Virus record (IMG/VR): IMGVR_UViG_3300042392_002002
Location: 1-57,657 of that record
Reading direction: 5' to 3' (one strand)
Origin: a virus
DNA: 57,657 nt
Part shown: positions 33,484 through 41,192 of the stretch, in pieces
How positions within the stretch are numbered: position 1 is the stretch's first letter
How the letters are laid out: every line of letters begins with the position of its first letter
The notes under the pieces: model-generated
The model's database searches: none
What the model saw: the letters and a program-made list of their open reading frames with translations, nothing else
Told to the model about the DNA's origin: nothing
Program-made: the position numbers and the translations under genes

Positions 33484-34500
33484 TTAAAACCAATTCTTTG
33501 GATTCCATTTTGATTTTTTAGCGTCTTCTGCGGCTCTATTTAACGCATCTTGAGCGTCTCTTGCCTGTCTATCAAGTTCATCTTGTGCCGCTCTCGCTTG
33601 TCTATTAAGTTCATCTTGTGCCGCTCTCGATTGTCTGTCAAGTTCTTCTTGTGCTGCTCTTGCTTGTCTGTCAAGTTCTTCCTGTGCGATTCTTGCCAAT
33701 CTATCACTTTCTTCTTTAGCAGCTTTGGATTGTCTGTCAAGTTCTTCTTGAGCTTCTCTCGCCTTTCTTTCAGTTTCTTCTTGGGCTATTTTTGCAAGTC
33801 GTTCAGATTCTCTTTGTGTTGATTCAGCCAATTCTTTCGCTTCTGCCGCAGCACGTTCTGATTGTTCAGCCGCCAGTCTTGCGTCTTCAGCGATTTGATT
33901 CGTATCAACACTAACGCTTAGATCAACATCAACACCAAGTAAAACTGCCACTTCACCACTAACTCCGACAGTTGCGACACCATCTACATAAGTAGCTTCA
34001 CCACCACCACCAACACCAACTTGTTCTCCAACTGATACACCGGCACCTGCAGTTACTGAACCTTCTCTTAAATCTAAAGTTCCTTCACCATCGACACCAA
34101 CTGAACTTCCTGCCGATACACTTCCATTTGCAACCACTCCTTCATCACCTGCCCTTACTTCTAAACTTGCCTCATTTCCTGTTTTAGCGTAAGCGTCTAC
34201 AGTACCATTAACTCCGAATCCTTCTGCGTTAGCCTGACCTTCTACTGTTACATGAACTTCAGTTGTATCTGAATAACTGGCTTCAACATAAACGTTATTA
34301 CCATCTAATCCACCATCTACTGATGCCTCTGTTCCAGTTTTAGCGGACGCTTCAATACCAATTGAGGCATTTTCATCTCCTGTTTCTATTCCTGCGGATG
34401 CAGTAGTTGTATTATCAAATGATGCACCACCTGAGGTTTCATCTGAATGTGTTTCGGCTGTTTGATTTTGTTTCATACGTGCGTGTTTTTTTGTTTTCAT
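33484..34500 (-). CDS. Gly/Ala-rich protein with 11-residue coiled-coil repeats
   Basis: 338 residues. Residues ~20-205 are a low-complexity Gly/Ala/Val/Ser/Asp beta-type region (TGTEASVDGGLDGNNVYVEA). Residues ~205-325 form a long amphipathic helix of near-perfect 11-residue repeats such as AAQEELDRQAR and AAQDELNRQAR, an undecad seen in apolipoprotein-, LEA- and membrane-surface helices. It ends KKSKWNPKNWF, possibly an interface anchor. No signal peptide. Its position just before the lysis membrane proteins suggests membrane binding during lysis or a structural fibre. The ATG overlaps the upstream stop (ATGA). Confidence 0.72.
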   Translation of the reverse strand: MKTKKHARMKQNQTAETHSDETSGGASFDNTTTASAGIETGDENASIGIEASAKTGTEASVDGGLDGNNVYVEASYSDTTEVHVTVEGQANAEGFGVNGTVDAYAKTGNEASLEVRAGDEGVVANGSVSAGSSVGVDGEGTLDLREGSVTAGAGVSVGEQVGVGGGGEATYVDGVATVGVSGEVAVLLGVDVDLSVSVDTNQIAEDARLAAEQSERAAAEAKELAESTQRESERLAKIAQEETERKAREAQEELDRQSKAAKEESDRLARIAQEELDRQARAAQEELDRQSRAAQDELNRQARAAQDELDRQARDAQDALNRAAEDAKKSKWNPKNWF

Positions 34501-35108
34501 TTCTTTTTTATGGGTTTTTTAATTGTTTTTTTCTTTTTTACTGGAGTAATAACAATTGGCTTATCAAATCTGATTAAAATAACAAATCCCAATAGTAATA
34601 GAACCAAAAAGTATATATAAATGTTTAATTCAAGTATAGCTCGTTGAAGTTTGTTATTTGATTTTTCATATGTCACATCTCTTAGATGTTCTATACTAGA
34701 AATAATTCTAGTTTTATACGACAAATATTGATCAGTAAAAAATGCCGTGTCATTCATTGCTTTAAATGCCGGAGCCTCTATTACTGACGCTAATTCATTA
34801 CTCAAACTTAAACCTTCATTGTAATATACCATACCTTCAGGTATAATATCAAATTTTAGTTGTTTTCTTCTTTCTAAATGGGAATTAAACTCATTAATGA
34901 ATTTTTCTTTACCAGTGGCCGTATATGCTATTGCCAAATAGGTTAAACTATCCGTAGATGTTCTTAAATAATATGCGGTTCGTTTACCTAAATCTAGCTC
35001 TACATGAGCGTCTTCAATATCTTTTATTGCGGACATTGATAATAAGGCCGCTATAGCAACTGGTATTGATATGAGCCAAATTTTACTTTTTATTTTTTCT
35101 AAAATCAT
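34497..35108 (-). CDS. Two-TM membrane protein with receptor-like periplasmic four-helix bundle
   Basis: 203 residues. TM1 is IWLISIPVAIAALLSMSAI (~10-28), TM2 is IYIYFLVLLLLGFVILI (~161-178). Between them are ~130 residues of helices (RTAYYLRTSTDSLTYLAIAY, EFNSHLERRKQLKF) resembling the ligand-binding bundle of chemoreceptors and sensor kinases, with no HAMP or kinase after TM2, only a basic tail (KKKKTIKKPIKKK). It may sense, or block sensing, at the envelope, or regulate the holin. The neighbour at 35105 has a very similar basic tail. Confidence 0.65.
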   Translation of the reverse strand: MILEKIKSKIWLISIPVAIAALLSMSAIKDIEDAHVELDLGKRTAYYLRTSTDSLTYLAIAYTATGKEKFINEFNSHLERRKQLKFDIIPEGMVYYNEGLSLSNELASVIEAPAFKAMNDTAFFTDQYLSYKTRIISSIEHLRDVTYEKSNNKLQRAILELNIYIYFLVLLLLGFVILIRFDKPIVITPVKKKKTIKKPIKKK

Positions 35109-35464
35109 TCAACTGGTTTTTTAATAACTTTCTTTTTAATTGGTGTTTTTTTAATTGGTTTTTTTTTAACAGGTGTTTTCTCTTCAGGTTGAGGTGCAAC
35201 TTGGTTTAAAAATTTATTACTTAATATCTCTACTAATTTTAATCCTAAAAACCCAACAATAAAGGCTAAACCATTTTGTAATTTAGCTTCTTTTAAGTTA
35301 AGTAAGTCTGTCATTATTGGAGTAAGATAATTAGCTGCCGCCATACCACCAAAAATAGACAATATAGTAGATTTAATACTCGTTTGAGTGTTTTTAGATG
35401 CCATTAATATAGCTCCAAATAACCCACTAATTAAAAAACTTATGGTTATACCGATTTCTTTCAT
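35105..35464 (-). CDS. Holin-like membrane protein with basic tail
   Basis: 119 residues. Three hydrophobic segments (IGITISFLISGLFGAILMAS, ILSIFGGMAAANYL, GLAFIVGFLGLKLVEIL) followed by a Lys/Pro tail (KKKPIKKTPIKKKVIKKP). Size and topology suit a class I holin. It lies within the lysis cassette and overlaps the next gene as ATGA. The similarity of its tail to that of the next protein suggests the two interact with the same partner or arose by partial duplication. Confidence 0.65.
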   Translation of the reverse strand: MKEIGITISFLISGLFGAILMASKNTQTSIKSTILSIFGGMAAANYLTPIMTDLLNLKEAKLQNGLAFIVGFLGLKLVEILSNKFLNQVAPQPEEKTPVKKKPIKKTPIKKKVIKKPVE

Positions 35465-35473
35465 ATTTTTATA

Positions 35474-35773
35474 TTACCAAGTTTTTATGGTGTATGTAAC
35501 TGAGATTCCAAATCTTAAATCAGGTTGGTTTCCATTTATGTAATAGTTAGCACCTGCCCAAGTTCCAAAAGACCACTTTTTGATATTGTAGTTAAGATTT
35601 AAAGATGACCAACCATTGGATTGGTATATAGCTCCCTTTGGTTTAATATTTGACACATTAATATAACCGGCACTTGTGCTTAGAGCCCAATGTTTTATTG
35701 GTTTAGGGGCGCATTGACCATAAACTGTATAACTAAATAGGGTTAATATAATACACGCTATTATTTTTTTCAT
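35474..35773 (-). CDS. Small exported outer-membrane-like protein
   Basis: 99 residues. Signal peptide IIACIILTLFSYTVYGQ with likely cleavage around residue 20, then amphipathic strands (WALSTSAGYINVSN, WSSLNLNYNIKKWSFGTWAG, DLRFGISVTYTIKTW) ending in an aromatic residue, as in outer-membrane beta-barrels. At ~80 mature residues it is too small for a full barrel alone; it could oligomerise. In a lysis cassette it may help disrupt the outer membrane, in the role of a spanin, or change the cell surface. Confidence 0.6.
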   Translation of the reverse strand: MKKIIACIILTLFSYTVYGQCAPKPIKHWALSTSAGYINVSNIKPKGAIYQSNGWSSLNLNYNIKKWSFGTWAGANYYINGNQPDLRFGISVTYTIKTW

Positions 35774-35774
35774 T

Positions 35775-36032
35775 TTACTCTTCTGTTTTATCGTTATCTT
35801 TTTTACCCCAAATTTTATCTACCGATGCCAATCCTAAACACCCAAACGCTAACATTGCCACGGCATTTACTAAAGTGTCTGCAGGTTTTATATCTCCGTG
35901 AGTATAGCTGTTCGCATATAAAGTAACACATAAGGTAATACCACACAATATACCAATAAATCTTTTAGACGATGGGGATCCTTTTTCGTCCTTAAATAAC
36001 CCATTTATCCAATGAAACATTTTTTTAAACAT
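35775..36032 (-). CDS. Holin-like two-TM protein
   Basis: 85 residues. N-terminal amphipathic WINGLFKDEKGSPSSKRF, TM1 IGILCGITLCVTLYANS, TM2 LVNAVAMLAFGCLGLASV, charged tail. The acidic-GSPSSKR segment before two TMs is characteristic of putative holins in Bacteroidota phages. Only 1 nt separates it from the next gene and 25 nt from the L,D-transpeptidase-like gene. Confidence 0.7.
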   Translation of the reverse strand: MFKKMFHWINGLFKDEKGSPSSKRFIGILCGITLCVTLYANSYTHGDIKPADTLVNAVAMLAFGCLGLASVDKIWGKKDNDKTEE

Positions 36033-36057
36033 AACTTTATTTTTTTTATTTATTTAT

Positions 36058-36657
36058 TTATTTAATATCTAAACTTTCAATTAACGTATATGTAAATGAA
36101 TTACCGTGAATGTCACGAGACTTTCTACATATTTTCATAAAAGATTCAAAGTCTGCGGATTTTTTAAATACTTGACATCCTTCAGACCAATTTTCCACAT
36201 ATGTTGAGTCGGCACCTGCTTTATGAATGTTTATTCCAAATACCCCTTCTTGAATTAGTTTTTCGTCATATACCATATCACGGTTTGCATCTCTATAAAC
36301 TTTAACCGGTTTGTTTTGTCCTAACGCTTCGTATTTTCCTCCATGTAATCTAATAATGTGAGAACCTCTATATTGTCCTTCAACAAGTCTAGCAACTCCA
36401 GCTTTATTACCAAATTGTTTAACACCCTTTGTTCCTGGATCTGTAGTTGCCAACCATTCGTGATATTGCCAAACACCTTTTTCGTCTTTATAACTTAAGG
36501 TTAATAAATCGTCAAAAACATTTGTAACTTTGTCTCCAACAGATGAGTTTCTGATTCCAACAATATTTACATCATATCCTTTATTGTTTGTGTCTTCAAA
36601 CCAAACATAACCTTTAGTCTTTACGGTAGACTCAATCTTTTCTTTAGTGTATTTCAT
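36058..36657 (-). CDS. L,D-transpeptidase-fold peptidoglycan enzyme
   Basis: 199 residues, no signal peptide. IIRLHGGKYEALGQNKPV precedes GVFGINIHKAG (~143-153) and VENWSEGCQVFKK, giving the His ... Ser-x-Gly-Cys active site of YkuD-type L,D-transpeptidases and related carboxypeptidases. In phages such proteins act as cell-wall peptidases in lysis or entry. Divergent from the GH19 endolysin; ATATTTAT 14 nt before the ATG points to late expression. Confidence 0.75.
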   Translation of the reverse strand: MKYTKEKIESTVKTKGYVWFEDTNNKGYDVNIVGIRNSSVGDKVTNVFDDLLTLSYKDEKGVWQYHEWLATTDPGTKGVKQFGNKAGVARLVEGQYRGSHIIRLHGGKYEALGQNKPVKVYRDANRDMVYDEKLIQEGVFGINIHKAGADSTYVENWSEGCQVFKKSADFESFMKICRKSRDIHGNSFTYTLIESLDIK

Positions 36658-36671
36658 AATTTTATTTATTA

Positions 36672-36679
36672 ATAAATAT
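36672..36679 (-). promoter_or_regulatory. Late-type promoter box ATATTTAT
   Basis: ATATTTAT on the minus strand, 14 nt before the ATG at 36657. Confidence 0.45.
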
Positions 36680-36737
36680 ATGATAATATTTAAAATGACA
36701 TTTTTTTCATAAAAGTATTTACTTTTAATTTACTATT

Positions 36738-36745
36738 ATATTTAT
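36738..36745 (+). promoter_or_regulatory. Late-type promoter box ATATTTAT (plus strand)
   Basis: ATATTTAT on the plus strand, 16 nt before the endolysin ATG at 36762. It shows that the motif follows gene direction, since it appears here on the opposite strand. Confidence 0.5.
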
Positions 36746-36761
36746 AATAAACTTATATATT

Positions 36762-37586
36762 ATGTTATTAAAAAATGGATCTAAAGGAGAGGATGTAAAA
36801 AAACTCCAAACAAAATTAGGACTTACCGCTGACGGCGCATTTGGACCTGGTACGGAAAAAGTAGTAAAAGAATGGCAATCAGCTAATGGATTAACCGCAG
36901 ATGGTATTGTTGGTGATGGAACATGGTCAAAAATGTTCGGAGCTACCCAAGTCATCAAAGAAGATGTTGTTATTCCTTCAGGTGGATCATTAAATATTGA
37001 AAAATTAAAGGGTCATATACCTGATGCAGTAATTGCACAGATACCTGACACTGCAAAAAAATTCAATATTACAAATAACCTACGTTTGGCTCATTTTTTA
37101 GCCCAATGTGGTCACGAATCAGGAGGTTTTAAGGCGGTTTCTGAGAATTTAAATTATTCTGCGGATGGTTTGAAGAAAATATTTGGAAAATACTTCCCTG
37201 GTAACTTAAATGAGTCATACGCAAAACAACCTGAAAAGATTGCATCCCGTGTTTATGGTGGTAGAATGGGTAATGGTGACGAAGCTTCAAAAGAAGGTTA
37301 TAAATTTAGAGGTAGAGGTTTTATTCAATTAACAGGTAAGGCAAACTATACAAACTTTACAAAATTTATTGGTGAAGATTGTATTTCAAATCCTGATTTA
37401 GTTTCAACCAAATATCCTTTGGCTTCGGCAGCGTTCTTTTTTGACTCAAATAAACTTTGGTCTATATGTGATAAAGGGGCGGATGATGCTACGGTAACTG
37501 CAGTAACTAAACGAGTAAATGGCGGAACTATTGGTTTACCTGATAGAATCAAACACTTTAAAGAGTATTACAACTTACTTAAGTAA
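36762..37586 (+). CDS. GH19 endolysin with peptidoglycan-binding domain
   Basis: 274 residues. Residues 1-60 are a peptidoglycan-binding type 1 domain (GSKGEDVKKLQTKLGLTADG, GTEKVVKEWQSANGL). Residues ~85-274 are a GH19 chitinase/lysozyme domain: RLAHFLAQCGHESGGFKAVS with the catalytic Glu of HESGGF, YKFRGRGFIQLTGKANY, and VNGGTIGLPDR. It cleaves the glycan backbone of peptidoglycan at lysis. No signal peptide, so holin-dependent release. One of the few plus-strand genes; a strong terminator follows its stop by 5 nt. Confidence 0.92.
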   Translation: MLLKNGSKGEDVKKLQTKLGLTADGAFGPGTEKVVKEWQSANGLTADGIVGDGTWSKMFGATQVIKEDVVIPSGGSLNIEKLKGHIPDAVIAQIPDTAKKFNITNNLRLAHFLAQCGHESGGFKAVSENLNYSADGLKKIFGKYFPGNLNESYAKQPEKIASRVYGGRMGNGDEASKEGYKFRGRGFIQLTGKANYTNFTKFIGEDCISNPDLVSTKYPLASAAFFFDSNKLWSICDKGADDATVTAVTKRVNGGTIGLPDRIKHFKEYYNLLK

Positions 37587-37591
37587 AACAG

Positions 37592-37618
37592 AAAACCCCG
37601 ATCACTCGGGGTTTTTTT
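37592..37618 (+). terminator. Bidirectional intrinsic terminator after the endolysin
   Basis: CCCCGA (37596-37601) pairs with TCGGGG (37606-37611) around TCAC, flanked by AAAA and T7, so it can end transcription from both sides. The convergent gene stops at 37617. Confidence 0.88.
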
Positions 37619-37850
37619 ATGATATAATATTTATTTCACTTTCTGTTTCTATTACAACTCTTGCTCCACAACTGAGTAATGGTTTTTGATCTCCACTCCC
37701 ACAATATATAATTCTACTTGGTCCAAGTATTTCAACCTCATTACAATATGTGTTCTTTCTACCTTGTTTTATTGTAATCACAGGTAGATCTGTTTTTTTA
37801 GTTTTATTTGACCTTATGCGATGTTGGTTCACATGGATTTTGGTTTTCAC
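37617..37850 (-). CDS. Small conserved-looking phage protein
   Basis: 77 residues. KIHVNQHRIRSNKTKK, PVITIKQGRKNTYCNEVEIL, GPSRIIYCGSG and LLSCGARVVIETES form a compact beta-rich protein of a kind that I recall from many unrelated phages. Function unknown. Stop shared with the terminator region at the end of the endolysin gene. Confidence 0.72.
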   Translation of the reverse strand: MKTKIHVNQHRIRSNKTKKTDLPVITIKQGRKNTYCNEVEILGPSRIIYCGSGDQKPLLSCGARVVIETESEINIIS

Positions 37851-37851
37851 A

Positions 37852-38076
37852 CTACTTTAAATTTTTAATTTCGTAATCACCACAAACTCTTGTTGGTGTT
37901 CCAACATTATTATTATTATACCCTGGTTTATCATTAAATAAGATACAATCATCACCCGTTTTATTATAAAAATTACACAAGTAATATTGACCCTTATGAT
38001 CTGTAATTAAGTATTTGTATTTTGAAGTGCAGGATGTCATTAACACTATAAGACCTATTAATATTGTTTTTTTCAT
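37852..38076 (-). CDS. Small lipoprotein
   Basis: 74 residues. KKTILIGLIVLMTSCTS is a lipoprotein signal with the lipobox Cys at about residue 16, leaving ~58 residues (YKYLITDHKGQYYLCNFYNK). The mature part has no known fold. Exposed on the periplasmic face or cell surface; a role in superinfection exclusion is possible but unsupported. Confidence 0.68.
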   Translation of the reverse strand: MKKTILIGLIVLMTSCTSKYKYLITDHKGQYYLCNFYNKTGDDCILFNDKPGYNNNNVGTPTRVCGDYEIKNLK

Positions 38077-38077
38077 T

Positions 38078-38395
38078 TTATAATTTATGTGATTTTATTT
38101 CATTATTTTCTATCCATTTCCAACCTAAAAATAGTTCCATACATTTTCTGTGTAACCAATTTGGTTTTTTCTCCAAATAGATATGGAATCCTTTTCCAGT
38201 GCCCATAAAATAACTACCAACATTTTTATTTGTTATTAGTTTTTTGTATTCCAAATATGGTTTTTCTGAATTAACTACCTTATCAATTTTATTTCCAATT
38301 TTAGGAACGTCAATTTCTAAAATTTCTCTTTTTATTTTTGGTTTATAATATTTTTTCTTTGGGGTTGTTTCTTTTTTAATTTCTTGTTCTTTCAT
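38078..38395 (-). CDS. Small basic hypothetical protein
   Basis: 105 residues, rich in Lys and Trp (KKKYYKPKIKREILEIDVPK, KPNWLHRKCMELFLGWKWIE). No family recognised. Between thymidylate synthase and the small lipoprotein gene with 1- and 11-nt gaps, so part of the metabolic operon. Confidence 0.62.
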   Translation of the reverse strand: MKEQEIKKETTPKKKYYKPKIKREILEIDVPKIGNKIDKVVNSEKPYLEYKKLITNKNVGSYFMGTGKGFHIYLEKKPNWLHRKCMELFLGWKWIENNEIKSHKL

Positions 38396-38406
38396 TTTTT
38401 TTATTT

Positions 38407-39453
38407 TTAATTTGATAATGGTGCTTTAATTTTTTCGTGTGACTGATAACCTTTTAATGTGAAATCACCTATCACATAAGATTCTATTGATGGTCTTGAC
38501 CCTTCATAAGTTGGGAACTGATTTAAGGTTGGTAATGGAAACGGTTCTCTACCAATCTGTTCTTTTGCTTGTTCAATGTGGTTAAGGTAAAGGTGAGTAT
38601 CACCCAAGTTTCCAATCAATTCGTCAGGAACCATATTTACTTCTTTTGCCAATATTTCTAATAACAGTCCATATGAAGCGATATTGAATGGGATTCCCAA
38701 AAAAATATCACACGATCTTTGGTTCCACATTAAAGAGATTGATCTGGTTGGGACATTAAATTGATTGATTTCAGAATGAGATAAAGTATCAGGTCCTCCA
38801 CCATTATAGAGTCGATTAAACATTTCTTGACTGACTAATGATCTTCTTTCTTCTAAACTTAACTCTTTTGTATAAACTTGAAATCCATAATGGCAAGGTG
38901 GAAGAACCATTTGGTCTAATTCACCCACATTCCAAGCATTCACCATCAATCGTCTTGAGTCAGGATTTGTTTTAAGGTCGTTGATTAGATTTTGGATTTG
39001 GTCTATACCAATGAAGTATTCATTACTAATTGAGTCGTGTTTTCTTTCACCCCAACTTCTCCATTGCTTACCATACACAGGACCCATATCAAACATTGAA
39101 TCGTGAAAAGAATGATTACCATCTTTTACTTTCTGTTTAACCTCTTCTATTGTATATGGTTCTGAACAAGTAGTTTTGTAATTTTTTTCCCAATCACCGT
39201 CCCATATTTTACAATTATTTTCCCATAAAAACCTAATATCTGAATCACCACGAAGGAACCATAGTAATTCTGTTGTTATTGTTTTGAACGGCATTTTCTT
39301 AGTTGTAAGTAATGGAAACCCCTCACTCATTTTATGTCTAATCTGTCTTCCAAACACTGAAAGAGTTCCAGTACCAGTACGATCTGATTTTGTAACTCCA
39401 TTTTCAAGAATGTCCTGTAATAAATCAGTGTATTGTTTATCTAAATTATTCAT
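38407..39453 (-). CDS. thyA: Thymidylate synthase
   Basis: 348 residues. Converts dUMP to dTMP with methylene-tetrahydrofolate for phage DNA synthesis. Signatures: SDRTGTGTLSVFGRQIRH, LLWFLRGDSDIRFLWENN, MGPVYGKQWR, the nucleophile Cys187 in LPPCHYGFQ, RSCDIFLGIPFNIASYGLLL and LGDTHLYLNH. It is longer than bacterial ThyA (~264) because of insertions at ~92-115, ~140-150 and ~195-230, as in several phage enzymes. Its ATG overlaps the upstream stop (TAATG). Confidence 0.97.
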   Translation of the reverse strand: MNNLDKQYTDLLQDILENGVTKSDRTGTGTLSVFGRQIRHKMSEGFPLLTTKKMPFKTITTELLWFLRGDSDIRFLWENNCKIWDGDWEKNYKTTCSEPYTIEEVKQKVKDGNHSFHDSMFDMGPVYGKQWRSWGERKHDSISNEYFIGIDQIQNLINDLKTNPDSRRLMVNAWNVGELDQMVLPPCHYGFQVYTKELSLEERRSLVSQEMFNRLYNGGGPDTLSHSEINQFNVPTRSISLMWNQRSCDIFLGIPFNIASYGLLLEILAKEVNMVPDELIGNLGDTHLYLNHIEQAKEQIGREPFPLPTLNQFPTYEGSRPSIESYVIGDFTLKGYQSHEKIKAPLSN

Positions 39454-39902
39454 TATTTCTCACCTATAAACTTAAGTGCCGATGTGCTTCCGGCCATGTT
39501 GAAGGTAAAAACTTCAGATGAGCAAGTTATATCATTTACCCTAATTTTTAATAAACTACATAGTTTAAAGTCGTTAAGTATAGTGCTTTCCATTAAGTTA
39601 TCGACTATCCATATAATTGTTCTATCTTCAGAAACTTCCATAGGTTCAGAGTATTTCACATAAGAACCATTAACTAAAAAAGATAAGTCTACCGTTGGGT
39701 ATTCATCACAAGTATATCCCCCCAACAGATAAAAAAATATTGTCCCATCCACATTTTCTAACTTTAAAACTGATCCATTATTTTCAGCAGTATAACATAT
39801 CCGATAAGGTTCATCAAACCCATTATTAATATTTTTGTTCATCCATTGTGCGTTAACATTTAAGTTTAACATTAACGCGATACTAATTATTACTTTTTTC
39901 AT
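39453..39902 (-). CDS. Secreted hypothetical protein
   Basis: 149 residues from the ATG at 39902, chosen because it gives a clean signal peptide (KKVIISIALMLNLNVNAQ) absent with the upstream in-frame ATG. The mature part is beta-rich with Cys and Asp (FYLLGGYTCDEYPTVDLSF, RVNDITCSSEVFTFN). No family recognised. Stop overlaps the thyA start. Confidence 0.62.
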   Translation of the reverse strand: MKKVIISIALMLNLNVNAQWMNKNINNGFDEPYRICYTAENNGSVLKLENVDGTIFFYLLGGYTCDEYPTVDLSFLVNGSYVKYSEPMEVSEDRTIIWIVDNLMESTILNDFKLCSLLKIRVNDITCSSEVFTFNMAGSTSALKFIGEK

Positions 39903-39927
39903 ATTTTTTATAAATTTTGTTTTATTT

Positions 39928-40008
39928 TTAAAATCCTCGTTGGCAATATACCATTGCATTTATTTTTTCTTGTTGTAACCATATTAGGTATCTGAATAAC
40001 TTTTTCAT
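39928..40008 (-). CDS. Possible 26-residue microprotein
   Basis: MKKLFRYLIWLQQEKINAMV then YCQRGF. Basic N-terminus, amphipathic helix and Cys-containing end; it overlaps in position the unused N-terminal extension of the next gene. Resembles other tiny start-proximal frames in this region (45907, 46582). Modest support only. Confidence 0.35.
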   Translation of the reverse strand: MKKLFRYLIWLQQEKINAMVYCQRGF

Positions 40009-40088
40009 TTGTCTTTTGTTTTTACTTAGTTTTAATTTGCGATTTATATGAAAAATTCATACTTTTTGCAATAAAAAATTATATCATT

Positions 40089-40334
40089 TTAATCGTTTAA
40101 ATTTAAACTATAACCTTCAAGAGTCTCTCTTATTTCTTCTCTGATTTTTTCACAGATTTCCATTTCCTCACTTGATGCTTCTTCATTGGAATAAAACTTA
40201 ATTCCGTGTTTGGTTGTCGCTCTTAACTTTTGATCAAGATCCCACATTGCCAATTTCCATTTATAACCATCAAGAGCTACTCTAGCATCTTGTGATTCTT
40301 CTATCGAATCAAATTCTATTGTTATTTTTCCCAT
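40089..40334 (-). CDS. Small phage protein of a common type
   Basis: 81 residues. A beta strand (KITIEFDSIEESQDARVALD), then GYKWKLAMWDLDQKLRATTK and a long acidic helix. The W-D-L/I-D-Q-x-L-R segment is familiar from small proteins found in many phage genomes; function unknown. Host-type promoter box exactly 4 nt before the ATG. Confidence 0.7.
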   Translation of the reverse strand: MGKITIEFDSIEESQDARVALDGYKWKLAMWDLDQKLRATTKHGIKFYSNEEASSEEMEICEKIREEIRETLEGYSLNLND

Positions 40335-40338
40335 AAAA

Positions 40339-40346
40339 CAAAGTTA
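40339..40346 (-). promoter_or_regulatory. Host-type -7 box TAACTTTG
   Basis: TAACTTTG on the minus strand, exactly 4 nt before the ATG at 40334. Confidence 0.6.
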
Positions 40347-40355
40347 TAAATTTTT

Positions 40356-40574
40356 TTATAATAAATCAAGAAACTCGTTGAATTTTACTTTAGATGGTGG
40401 TCTTCCATCAATATCACAACAGGTATTGTAATAATTTCTGATTTTGTCAATTACTTCCTCAACTTTAATTTCTTTAAGGCCATCCATTAATGTGTTGTCC
40501 CATAATTTAATTTCGTCGTCATCCATATAAAAATCACCATCCGACCCTATGTAAGGTGTTATTTTTTCACTCAT
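40356..40574 (-). CDS. Small hypothetical protein
   Basis: 72 residues, acidic (YIGSDGDFYMDDDEIKLWDN) with a C-terminal helix (VEEVIDKIRNYYNTCCDIDG). No family recognised. Follows the next gene upstream with a 12-nt gap. Confidence 0.58.
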   Translation of the reverse strand: MSEKITPYIGSDGDFYMDDDEIKLWDNTLMDGLKEIKVEEVIDKIRNYYNTCCDIDGRPPSKVKFNEFLDLL

Positions 40575-40586
40575 GATATTTTTAAT

Positions 40587-40838
40587 TTAATTCTGTATTT
40601 CTTTATTTTCAAATTGAGATAACAAAGAAACCACAGTTTCATCAACCAAACTAACGTTATGTAATTCTTTTGATGTTTTATAATCGGAAACATTAATTTT
40701 TGATTTTATTTTTTTTTCTCCATCTGTTATGGTAATTTTAATCTCAAAATTTTGTTCCGGTTTTGTTTTCTTATCTACCGGTGGTTTGTAACCAAATTCT
40801 TTCTCTTGTCTTATTTCGTTGAGTGTTCTTTTTTTCAC
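40587..40838 (-). CDS. Small hypothetical protein
   Basis: 83 residues. Basic N-terminus (KKRTLNEIRQEKEFGYKP) and a beta-type middle (FEIKITITDGEKKIKSKIN). No family recognised. Confidence 0.55.
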   Translation of the reverse strand: MKKRTLNEIRQEKEFGYKPPVDKKTKPEQNFEIKITITDGEKKIKSKINVSDYKTSKELHNVSLVDETVVSLLSQFENKEIQN

Positions 40839-40864
40839 GTTTTATGTTTTTAGTAATTTATTTG

Positions 40865-41107
40865 TTATTCAATACCGTCCTCGAATTCTTTCTCTGCAAG
40901 AATACTACCCAAAAACTGTGTTTCATTTTCTAAGAAAACTATATAATTGTTTAATAGATTAATAGAATCTTTTTTACTTTTAATTTGGGTTTCAAGAGAG
41001 TCTATTCCGTTATTTAAATTTTTGGTATAAGCATCGCAATTAGATTTTGTCTTACATGAAGTCATGATAAATAACATAACGATCACAGGTAATAATAATT
41101 TTTTCAT
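40865..41107 (-). CDS. Small lipoprotein with coiled coil
   Basis: 80 residues. KKLLLPVIVMLFIMTSCKTK is a lipoprotein signal with the lipobox Cys at about residue 17; the mature part is a helix with heptad character (GIDSLETQIKSKKDSINLLN). Small coiled-coil lipoproteins can act as outer-membrane spanin subunits, but no partner lies next to it. Confidence 0.65.
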   Translation of the reverse strand: MKKLLLPVIVMLFIMTSCKTKSNCDAYTKNLNNGIDSLETQIKSKKDSINLLNNYIVFLENETQFLGSILAEKEFEDGIE

Positions 41108-41192
41108 ATTTTTAATTTGTTTTTATATTTTTATTATAATCAATTTTTATTGCAATGTCAACTCAGTCATAGGCATTAACCTACTAAAACAT

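Noticed and set aside
33550-33822. Ser/Phe/Leu/Arg-rich plus-strand frame over the undecad repeats
   Set aside because: Shadow of the coiled-coil repeat codons on the opposite strand.
36725-36958. Minus-strand frame over the endolysin start
   Set aside because: Covers the endolysin promoter and peptidoglycan-binding domain on the other strand; no leader, domain or promoter of its own.
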